From contig NC_085083.1 in NCBI RefSeq assembly GCF_963662255.1, forward strand, positions 458,612 to 522,611: a DNA stretch of 64,000 nucleotides. Direction: 5' to 3'. Origin of the DNA: Cinclus cinclus. Taxonomy: Eukaryota; Chordata; Aves; Passeriformes; Cinclidae. Position numbers and translations under genes: made by a program. The stretch's first letter is position 1; every line of letters starts with the position of its first letter. Under the pieces are notes generated by a model, which searched no databases, was not told the DNA's origin, and was given only the letters and a program-made list of their open reading frames with translations. This document shows, one piece after another, positions 52,870 through 61,800 of the stretch.

Positions 52870-54165
52870 CCAGGTGGATTTTGGGCTTCCCTCCTTTCAT
52901 TTCTGGGGTCTCCAGGTGAATTTGGGATCCCCAGGTGAATTTTGAGGTCTCCAGGTGAATTTTGGGATCCCCAGGTGAAATTTGGGGTCCTGATCTGGAT
53001 TTTGGGGTCTCCAGGTGAATTTTGGGGTCCCCAGGTGAATTTTAGAGGTGTCCAGGTGAATTTTGGGATCCCCAGGTGAATTTGGGGTGTCCAGGTGAAT
53101 TTGGGGGTCCCAGGTGAATTTTGGGATCCCCAAGTGAATTTTTGAGGGTCCCAGGTGTATTTTGGGGTCTCCAGGTGAATTTTGTGATCTCCAGGTAAAA
53201 TCTTGGGATCCCCAGGTGAATTTGGGGGTCCCAGGTGAATTTTGGGATCCCCAGGTGAATTTGGGGTGTCCAGGTGAATTTTTGGGATCCCCAGGTGAAT
53301 TTTTGGGATCCCCAGGTGAATTTGGGGTGTCCAGGTGAATTTTGGGCGTCCCAGGTGGATTTTTGGGATCCCCAGGTGAAATTTTGGGATCCCCAGGTGA
53401 ATTTTTGGGTCCCCAGGTGAATTTTGGGTTCCCCAAATTTCTATTTTGGGATCCCCAGGTGAATTTTGGGGTCCCAGGTGAATTTTGGGATCCCCAGGTG
53501 AATTTGGGATCCCCAGGTGAATTTTGGGGTCCCAGGTGAATATTTGGGGCGTCCAGGTGAATTTTGGGGGTCCCAGGTGAATTTTTGGGGTGTCCAGGTG
53601 TATTTTGGGGGTCCCAGGTGCATTTTTGGGGTGTCTCAGGTTGGTTTTTTTTGGGGGGGGGTCTGTAGGATTTTGGGGTGTCCTGGGTGGGGTCTGGAGA
53701 ATTTTGGGGGGCCGGAACCAATCAGGGATTTGGGTTTTTTGGGGGGGGGTCTCGAGGCCTTTTTTGGGGGGGTCCGGAAGATTTTGGGGTCTCGGGAGGA
53801 ATTTTTTGGGGGGGGGTCTGGAGGAATTTTTTTGGGGGGTGGGGTCCAGGTAATTTTGGGGGTTCCAGGTGATTTTGGGGGGTCCTGAGGATTTTGGGGG
53901 GGTCCAGGTGATTTTGGGGGGGTTCCAGGTGATTTTGGGGGGGGTACCAGGTGATTTTGGGGTGTCCAGGTGATTTTCGGGGGTGTCCAGGTGATTTTGG
54001 GGGGTCCTGAGGATTTTGGGGGGGGGTCCAGGTGATTTTTTTTTGGGGGGGTCTCGGATCCGTTCCGGGGGGGGGTCCCGGTGATTTTGGGGGGGGTCCC
54101 TGCGGTACCTGGGGGGTCCCGATGATTTTTTTTTTGGGGGGGTCCCGGGGGTCTCCGGTTCAGTT
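52870..54165. repeat. GGATCCCCAGGTGAATTTTG array
   Basis: Units of about 20 bp with CCCCAGGTGAATTTTGGG, degrading after 53640 into GGGGGTCCAGGTGATTTTGG. Each unit has CAG|GTGA on the sense strand. Confidence 0.92.
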
Positions 54166-54229
54166 TGGTTTGGAGGGGGCGGAGCGAGAGGATCCGGGTG
54201 GGGGAGGGGATGGTGGGGGGGAGGGGCTT

Positions 54230-54775
54230 TGCACGCTGGCGTGAGCAGGGAGGAGGAATTGCACACCTGAGCGCAGGTGAGCAGTGGGTGCGCACCTGAG
54301 CAGGTGAGGGGGGACAGGAGGGGTTTGCACGCTCGTGTGAGCAAGGGTTGCACACCTGTGTGTGTGCAGGTACAGGTTACACACCTGTGTGTGTGAGCAA
54401 GGGTTGCACACCTGTGTGTGTGCAGGTACAGGTTACACACCTGTGTGTGTGAGCAGGGGTTGCACACCTGTGTGTGTGAGCAAGGGTTGCACACCTGTGT
54501 GTGTGAGCAGGGGTTGCACACCTGTGTGCGTGCAGGTACAGGTGACACACCTGTGTGTGTGCAGGTACAGGTTACACACCTGTGTGTGTGAGCAGGAGTT
54601 ACACACCTGTGTGCGTGCAGGTACAGGTGACACACCTGTGTGTGTGCAGGTACAGGTTGCACACCTGTGTGTGTGAGCAGGTACAGGTTGCACACCTGTG
54701 TGTGTGAGCAGCCCTTGCACACATGTGTGAGCAGGGGTTGCACACCTGTGCAGGTGTGACCCTGTGTCTTGCACA
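54230..54775. repeat. GCACACCTGTGTGTGTGAGC array
   Basis: Units of about 30 bp, GGTTGCACACCTGTGTGTGTG plus AGCAGGG or CAGGTACA. LRRC4B intron 1. Confidence 0.92.
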
Positions 54776-54779
54776 CTTG

Positions 54780-55185
54780 GGACCCCTCCCCAAATCCCTG
54801 GGGCCCCTCCCCTCACCCCAGGACCCTCCTCCTGTCCCCAGGACCCCTCCCCTGACCCCTCCCCTGACCCCAGGACCCCTCCCCTGACCCCTCCCCAATT
54901 CCCAGGACCCCTCCCCTGAGCCCTCCCCAATTCCCAAGACCCCTCCCCTGACCCCTCCCCTGACCCCAGGACCCCTCCCCTGACCCCTCCCCAATTCCCA
55001 GGACCCCTCCCCTGACCCCTCCCCAATTCCCAAGACCCCTCCCCTGACCCCTCCCCTGACCCCAGGACCCCTCCCCTGACCCTTCCCCAATTCCCAAGAC
55101 CCCTCCCCTGACCCCTCCCCTGACCCCAGGACCCCTCCCCTGACCCTTCCCCAATTCCCAAGACCCCTCCCCTGACCCCCCTGTC
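54780..55185. repeat. ACCCCTCCCCTGACCCCTCC array
   Basis: C-rich units of about 15-50 bp (GACCCCTCCCCAATTCCCAG, GACCCCAGGACCCCTCCCCT) that run into the (TCCTC)n tract of the LRRC4B acceptor at 55219. Confidence 0.92.
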
Positions 55186-55245
55186 CTCTCTCCTCTCCTC
55201 TCCTCTCCTCTCCCCCCAGCTCCACCCGGGCCCCTGAAGCCGGCG

Positions 55246-55272
55246 ATGCCCCTGGCCCTTGGCTCTCCTTAG
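55246..55272 (+). promoter_or_regulatory. LRRC4B upstream ORF (8 codons) ending just before the main start
   Basis: ATG at 55246 opens MPLALGSP and stops with TAG at 55270-55272, one base before the main ATG at 55274. The uORF start has G at -3; the main start has A at -3 and G at +4. Such spacing would force reinitiation or leaky scanning. Present in the same exon as the main start (exon begins 55220). Confidence 0.5.
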
Positions 55273-55273
55273 G

Positions 55274-57271
55274 ATGGCGCGGCCACCTCACCTGCGGCGC
55301 TGGTGGCCCCCGGCTCCTCCCCGGCCTCCTCTCCTCCTGCTCCTGCTCGCCGCCGTCCCTTGGCTGCCGGCCGCGCCGGCCTCCTCGCCCAGCCCGTGCC
55401 CGGCCGCCTGCACCTGCAGCAACCAGGCCAGCCGCGTCATCTGCACGCGGCGCGAGCTGCTGGAGGTGCCGCAGAGCATCTCGGTGAACACGCGCTACCT
55501 GAACCTGCAGGAGAACCACATCCAGGTGATCCGCACCGACACCTTCAAGCACCTGCGGCACCTGGAGATCCTGCAGCTCAGCCGCAACCTGGTGCGCAAG
55601 GTGGAGGTGGGCGCCTTCAACGGGCTGCCCAACCTGAACACGCTGGAGCTCTTCGACAACCGGCTGACCACGGTGCCCACGCAGGCCTTCGAGTACCTGT
55701 CCAAGCTGCGGGAGCTGTGGCTGAGGAACAACCCCATCGAGAGCATCCCCAGCTACGCCTTCAACCGCGTGCCCTCGCTGCGCCGCCTCGACCTGGGCGA
55801 GCTCAAGCGCCTCGAGTACATCTCCGAGGCCGCCTTCGAGGGCCTGGTGAACCTGCGTTACCTCAACCTGGGCATGTGCAACCTCAAGGAGATCCCCAAC
55901 CTGACGGCGCTGGTGAGGCTGGAGGAGCTGGAGCTGTCCGGGAACCGCCTGGGCCGGGTGCGGCCGGGCTCCTTCCAGGGCCTGGGCAGCCTGAGGAAGC
56001 TGTGGCTGATGCACGCGCGCGTGGCGGCCGTCGAGAGGAACGCCTTCGACGACCTGAAGGCGCTGGAGGAGCTGAACTTGGCTCACAACGACCTGGCCTC
56101 GCTCCCTCACGACCTGTTCGCCCCCCTGCACCGCCTGGAGCGCGTCCACCTGCACCACAACCCCTGGCGCTGCGACTGCGACGTGCTCTGGCTCAGCTGG
56201 TGGCTCCGCGAGACCGTGCCCAGCAACACCAGCTGCTGCGCCCGGTGCCACGCGCCGCCCGCGCTGCGCGGCCGCTACCTGGGCGAGCTGGAGCCCGGCC
56301 ACTTCACCTGCTACGCTCCGGTCATCGTGGAGCCGCCGGCGGACCTCAACGTCACCGAGGGCATGGCGGCCGAGCTGAAGTGCCGCACGGGCACGGCCAT
56401 GACGTCGGTGAATTGGCTGACGCCCAACGGGACGCTGATGACGCACGGCTCGTACCGCGTGCGCATCTCGGTGCTGCACGACGGAACGCTCAACTTCACC
56501 AACGTCACCGTGCAGGACACGGGCCAGTACACCTGTATGGTCACCAACGCCGCCGGCAACACCACGGCCACCGCCACGCTCAACGTCTCGGCCGCCGACG
56601 CCGCCGCAGCCGCCGCCGCCGCCGCCGCCGCGGCCACCGGTTACACCTATTTCACCACGGTCACCGTGGAAACCACCGAAGGCGCCGGAGGCGACGAACA
56701 AACCCCCCAGACCCCCGCGGCGCCCACGGCGGCCGGCTGGGAACCGGCCGGCGCCTCCACGGCCGCTCCGGCCACTCGCGCCACCGGCAAACCCTTCACC
56801 GTCCCCGTCACCGCCGCCGCCGGCGCCGCCGCCGCCGGCGGGGGAGGCCTCCAAGATTTGGACGACGTCTTGAAGACCACCAAGATCATCATCGGTTGCT
56901 TCGTGGCCATCACCTTCATGGCCGCCGTCATGCTGGTGGCTTTCTACAAGCTCCGCAAGCAGCACCAGCGCCACAAGCACCGCGGCGGCCCCGCGCGCGC
57001 CGTCGAGATCGTCAACGTCGAGGACGAGCTGGCCGGAGGAACCGGCGGCGCCGGAGGAGGTTCCGGCAACGCCGGCGTCGGAGGGGACAACCGTTTGGCG
57101 TTGCCGGCGTTGGAGAGGGAGCACCTGGACAGGTACGCGGCGTTGGCCGCGCATTACGGCGGGCCGGCGGCGGCGTTGGGCTGCGGGAAGACGCCGCTGC
57201 TCAACTCGGTGCACGAGCCGCTGTTGTTCAAGAGCCCTTCCAAGGAGAACGTGCAGGAGACGCAGATTTGA
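55274..57271 (+). CDS. LRRC4B: LRRC4B (netrin-G ligand 3), complete coding exon
   Basis: Postsynaptic adhesion protein that binds presynaptic LAR-family receptors and PSD-95. One exon, 665 residues (human about 713). Signal peptide with a poly-Leu core ([19 protein letters not shown]), LRR N-terminal cysteine cap ([16 protein letters not shown]), about nine leucine-rich repeats ([20 protein letters not shown] onward), C-terminal cap ([16 protein letters not shown]), one Ig C2 domain (AAELKCRTG ... [20 protein letters not shown]), an Ala/Thr-rich stalk with a 12-Ala run, a transmembrane helix ([20 protein letters not shown]), a cytoplasmic tail and the PDZ-binding C-terminus ETQI. Start chosen at 55274 (AGGATGG): it is followed by the signal peptide, and the TAG at 55270-55272 is out of frame. 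The phrase [12 protein letters not shown] replaces the mammalian N-terminus. Acceptor at 55219; AATAAA at 57603. Confidence 0.97.
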   Translation: MARPPHLRRWWPPAPPRPPLLLLLLAAVPWLPAAPASSPSPCPAACTCSNQASRVICTRRELLEVPQSISVNTRYLNLQENHIQVIRTDTFKHLRHLEILQLSRNLVRKVEVGAFNGLPNLNTLELFDNRLTTVPTQAFEYLSKLRELWLRNNPIESIPSYAFNRVPSLRRLDLGELKRLEYISEAAFEGLVNLRYLNLGMCNLKEIPNLTALVRLEELELSGNRLGRVRPGSFQGLGSLRKLWLMHARVAAVERNAFDDLKALEELNLAHNDLASLPHDLFAPLHRLERVHLHHNPWRCDCDVLWLSWWLRETVPSNTSCCARCHAPPALRGRYLGELEPGHFTCYAPVIVEPPADLNVTEGMAAELKCRTGTAMTSVNWLTPNGTLMTHGSYRVRISVLHDGTLNFTNVTVQDTGQYTCMVTNAAGNTTATATLNVSAADAAAAAAAAAAAATGYTYFTTVTVETTEGAGGDEQTPQTPAAPTAAGWEPAGASTAAPATRATGKPFTVPVTAAAGAAAAGGGGLQDLDDVLKTTKIIIGCFVAITFMAAVMLVAFYKLRKQHQRHKHRGGPARAVEIVNVEDELAGGTGGAGGGSGNAGVGGDNRLALPALEREHLDRYAALAAHYGGPAAALGCGKTPLLNSVHEPLLFKSPSKENVQETQI

Positions 57272-57630
57272 GGGGTTTTGGGGGTAATTTTTGGTTGTGT
57301 TGTTATTTTTTGGTTTTCTGGTTTTTTTTTTTTTTGGGGGGTGGGTTTGGTGATGGAGGAGCCCGCCCTGGAAAAAAAACAAACAAAAAAACAAACAAAC
57401 AAACAAACAAACAAACAAAAAAACGAACAAAAAAACCAACAGAACGAAACAAAAGAAAACAAAAAAAAAAAAAAAAAAGGAAAGGAAGAACGAAACGGAA
57501 AAAAAAAAAGACAATAAGGAAAAAAACAAAAAAAATATCGGATCCCCCCCCTCCTTCTCTCCACGGAAAAATCGCGACTCCAGGAAAAAGGGAGGAGGAA
57601 AAAATAAAGTTGGAATGAGAGTGGGGAGGG
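57272..57630 (+). other. LRRC4B: LRRC4B 3'UTR with A-rich and (CAAA)n tracts
   Basis: Includes (ACAA)n at about 57370-57420, several poly-A runs, and AATAAA at 57603-57608, making a 3'UTR of roughly 350 bases. Confidence 0.6.
57603..57608 (+). terminator. LRRC4B polyadenylation signal
   Basis: AATAAA followed by GTTGGAATGAGAGTGGGG (GT-rich). Confidence 0.55.
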
Positions 57631-58145
57631 GGGAAAAAAAAATGGGGGAGTTGGAGGTTGGAGGAAATGGGGAGAGAAACCCGAAAAATGTGGAGGAGAC
57701 TTTTGGAAAAATGGGGGAGAATCGTGGAGAAAAAATGTGGGGAGAACCCCCCCACCCCCCCAAAAAAAAAAAAACAAAAAAAATGTGGGGGAGACTTTGG
57801 AAAAAATGTGGGGAGACTCCTGGAAAAAAAAAAAACAAATGTGGGAGAGACTCTGAGGAAGAAGTGGGGAATGGTCCCCAAAAAATGGGGGGAAAAACCC
57901 TAAAAAATGTGGGGGAGACGCTCCTGGAAAAGGTGGAGGGGGAAAAAGAAAATAATAATAATAATCCCAAAAAAAAACTGTGGGGGAGGTTGTGAGGAAG
58001 GAGGGGGGGATTTGACCCCCCCCCAAAAAAAAAAAAAAAATGGGAGAGACTTCAGAAAAAAAAACAAAACAAAAAAAAAAAAAGGGGAACCCCCGGAAAA
58101 TGTGGAGGGAAAAAAAAATCCCTAAAAATTGGGGAAACTCCTGAA
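57620..58145. repeat. GTGGGGGAGACTTTGGAAAAA array
   Basis: Purine-rich units of about 35-60 bp with AAAAAATGTGGGGGAGACTC, running into the second gap. Confidence 0.85.
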
Positions 58146-58345
58146 NNNNNNNNNNNNNNNNNNNNNNNNNNNNNNNNNNNNNNNNNNNNNNNNNNNNNNN
58201 NNNNNNNNNNNNNNNNNNNNNNNNNNNNNNNNNNNNNNNNNNNNNNNNNNNNNNNNNNNNNNNNNNNNNNNNNNNNNNNNNNNNNNNNNNNNNNNNNNNN
58301 NNNNNNNNNNNNNNNNNNNNNNNNNNNNNNNNNNNNNNNNNNNNN
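58146..58345. other. Assembly gap (200 N) where ASPDH exon 1 is expected
   Basis: Exactly 200 N. ASPDH lacks its first exon (start codon and the Gly-rich start of the Rossmann fold), which must lie in or next to this gap. It is followed by a TACTGGTTTATACTGG repeat to about 58440. Confidence 0.8.
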
Positions 58346-58489
58346 TATACTGGTTTGTACTGGTTTATACCGGATTATACTGGTTGTACGGTTTTATACT
58401 GGTTTATACTGGTTTGTACTGGTTTATACTGGGATGGACACCGAGGGGACGTTGCAGACACTGGGAGGTGACAGCGACAAAATCCCGAC

Positions 58490-58757
58490 GGACCCGGGGC
58501 ACTTCCGGGTGACACGGGTCACGTGACACAGGTGACACGGGTCACGTGACACACACAGGTGTGACACAGGTGACACAGGTGTGACACAGGTGACGCTCAG
58601 GTGTCCCCAGGTCAGTTCCTGGTGTCCCAGCTGCTGTCCCAGGGACCCTCCCGGGGTCTGTCCCTGTCCTTGGTGACACACACAGGTGACACAGGTGTGA
58701 CACAGGTGACACAGGTGTGACACAGGTGACACTCAGGTGACACTCAGGTGTCCCCAG
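58490..58757 (+). repeat. GTGACACAGGTGTGACACAG array with one copy of the ASPDH exon-2 head
   Basis: Repeat of GTGACACAGG. Within it, GTGTCCCCAG followed by 55 nt nearly identical to the start of exon 2 (GTCAGTTCCTGGTGTCCCAG onward) lies at 58611-58665, exactly 147 bp upstream of the real copy at 58758. Two GTCACGTGAC palindromes sit at 58518-58527 and 58541-58550. Confidence 0.92.
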
Positions 58758-58899
58758 GTCAGTTCCTGGTGTCCCAGCTGCTGTCCCAGGGACCCTCCCG
58801 GGGTCTCTCCCTCTCCTTTGTCTGGGCCCGTTCCGGGGGGGCTCTGCAGGCCCTGCCCCCCTCCCTGCGCCTCTCGGACCTGCGGCACCTGCCGAGCAC
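58758..58899 (+). CDS. ASPDH: ASPDH exon 2
   Basis: 142 nt, entered with one base (G|GT, Gly), encoding QFLVSQLLSQGPSRGLSLSF and on to LRHLPS plus AC of Thr. Donor GCAC|GTGAGG. Confidence 0.92.
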
Positions 58900-61800
58900 G
58901 TGAGGGACCCCAAATGTCCCCGAAATGTCCCCAAAATGTCCCCAAACACCCCAAAAGGTCCCTAAAATGTCCCCATGTCACCCCAAAATGTCCCTAAACC
59001 AAACCCCAAAATGTCCCCATCCCTGTCCCCTCTGCCCCATCCCTGTCCCATCCCTGTCCCATCCCTGTCCCATCCCTGTCCCCATCCCTGTCCCCTCTGC
59101 CCCATCCCTGCCCCATCCCTGTCCCCATCCCTGTCCCATCCCTGTCCCCATCCCTGTCCCCTCTGCCCCATCCCTGTCCCATCCCTGTCCCCATCCCTGT
59201 CCCCTCTGCCCCATCCCTGTCCCCATCCCTGTCCCCATCCCTGTCCCCTCTGTCCCCATCCCTGTCCCCATCCCTGTCCCATCCCTGTCCCATCCCTGTC
59301 CCCTCTGCCCCATCCCTGTCCCCATCCCTGTCCCCTCTGTCCCCATCCCTGTCCCCATCCCTGTCCCCATCCCTGTCCCATCCCTGTCCCCTCTGTCCCC
59401 TCTGTCCCCATCCCTGTCCCCATCCCTGTCCCATCCCTGTCCCATCCCTGTCCCCTCTGCCCCATCCCTGTCCCCATCCCTGTCCCCTCTGTCCCATCCC
59501 TGTCCCATCCCTGTCCCATCCCTGTCCCCTCTGCCCCATCCCTGTCCCCATCCCTGTCCCCTCTGTCCCATCCCTGTCCCATCCCTGTCCCCTCTGTCCC
59601 CATCCCTGTCCCCATCCCTGTCCCATCCCTGTCCCATCCCTGTCCCCTCTGCCCCATCCCTGTCCCCATCCCTGTCCCCTCTGTCCCCATCCCTGTCCCC
59701 ATCCCTGTCCCATCCCTGTCCCCTCTGTCCCCTCTGTCCCCATCCCTGTCCCCTCCCTGTCCCCTCTGTCCCCATCCCTGTCCCATCCCTGTCCCATCCC
59801 TGTCCCCTCTGCCCCATCCCTTTCCCCATCCCTGTCCCCATCCCTGTCCCCTCTGTCCCCATCCCTGTCCCATCCCTGTCCCCATCCCTGTCCCCTCTGT
59901 CCCCATCCCTGTCCCCAGGGCCGTGGACCTGGTGGTGGAGGTGGCACATCCGTGTGTGGTACAGGAGCACGGCGAGGACATCCTGAAACACGCGGACTTC
60001 ATGGTGACACCGCGGGGACAGGGGACAGATGGACAGGGGGACGGGGACAGGGACAGGGGGACAGGGACAGAGGGACAGAGGGACAACGGGACACAGGGAC
60101 AGGGATGGGGACACTGGGGGCACTGGGGACATTGGGGACATCGGGAGGATTTGGGGACATTGGGGATGTGAGGGACAACAGGGACATCGGGGACGTTGGG
60201 GACACACAGGTGACACTGGGGACATGTTGGGGGTTGAGGACATTTGGGGACATCGGGGGCGTCGGGGGACAGGGGGACATCAGGGATTTGGGGACACCGG
60301 GGATGGTGGGGACAATGGTGACAACGGGGGGATTGGGGACACGGGGAGGACATTGAGGACATCACTGGGGACATTGGGGACACAGAGGTGACATCGGGGA
60401 CATTGTGGGGGTTGGGGACATTGGGGACAATGAGGGGAGCGGCGCCGTTGGGGACTGGGGACAGAAGGGGCAGTGGGGACAGTGGTGGCGCTGGTGATGT
60501 TGGGGACATTTGGGGACAACAGGGACACTGGGGGGGGGGGTGCGGATTTGGGGACAGAGGAACACGGGGACATTGGGGAGGGGCCAGCGGGGCTGGGGTG
60601 ACCGACCCGGCGTCCCCAACGCTGTCCCCGGCGTCCCCAACACTGTCCCTGGTGTCCCCAACGCTGTCCCCGGTGTCGCAGGTCGGGTCCCCCTCGGCCC
60701 TGGCGGACGCTGTCACCGAGCGGCGGCTGCGGGAGGCGGCGGCGCGCGGGGGCCACACCCTGTACGTCCCCAGGGGGGCGCTGTGGGGCTGCGAGGACAT
60801 CGCCAGGATGGACAGCGCGGGGACACTGCAGGTGACACTGCAGGGGACAATGGGGACACTGGGGACACTGCAGGTGACACTGCAGGTGACACTGGTGACA
60901 CTGCAGGGGACACTGGGGACACTGCAGGGAACACTGCAGGGGACAATGGGGACACTGCAGGTGACACTGCAGGGGACACTGCAGGGGACAATGGGGACAA
61001 TGGGGACACTGCAGGTGACACTGGTGACACTGCAGGGGACACTGGGGACACTGCAGGGGACATTGGGGAAACTGCAGGGGACATGGAGACAGATTTTGGG
61101 GATGGTGTCCTGCTGTGGCCCTGACTTGTCCCCCTGTCCGTGTGTCCCTGACCCCGCCGTGTCCGTGTGTCCCTCACCCTGCCGTGTCTGTGTGTCCGTG
61201 TGTCCCTGTGTTCGCGTGTCCGTGTGTCCCCTGCGTGTCCCCTGTGTGTCCGTGTGTCCCTCCCCTGTGTGTCCGTGTCCCCTGCGTGTCCCTCCCCTGT
61301 GTGTCCCCTGCGTGTCTCCTGTGTGTTCCCTGTGTGTCCCCTGCGTGTCCCCGTGTGTCCCCTGTTTGTCCCCTGCGTGTCCCCCGTGTGTCCCCTGCGT
61401 GTCCCCTGTTTGTCCCCTGCGTGTCCCCCGTGTGTCCCCTGTTTGTCCCCTGCGTGTCCCCCGTGTGTCCCCTGCGTGTCCCCTGTTTGTCCCCTGCGTG
61501 TCCCCGTGTCCCCGTGTGTCCCCCGCGTGTCCCCCGCGTGTCCCCTGCGTGTCCCCTGTTTGTCCCCTGCGTGTCCCCGCGTGTCCGCAGGCTCTGCAGG
61601 TGACCATGACCAAGGCCCCGGGCAGTTTCCGCGCTCGGGGCCGCCTGCGGGAGCTCCTGGAGGCGGCGGGGCCGGGGGAGGCCGTGCTGTACGAGGGGCC
61701 CCTGCGGCCGCTCTGTGCCCTCCTCCCCAACAACGTCAACGCCATGGCGGCCGCAGCGCTGGCGGCGCCGCGCCTCGGCTTTGACGGCGTCACCGCCCGC

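Noticed and set aside
54599..57970. 1123-aa minus-strand frame over LRRC4B
   Set aside because: Antisense shadow of the LRRC4B exon plus flanking repeats. The plus strand has the conserved protein.
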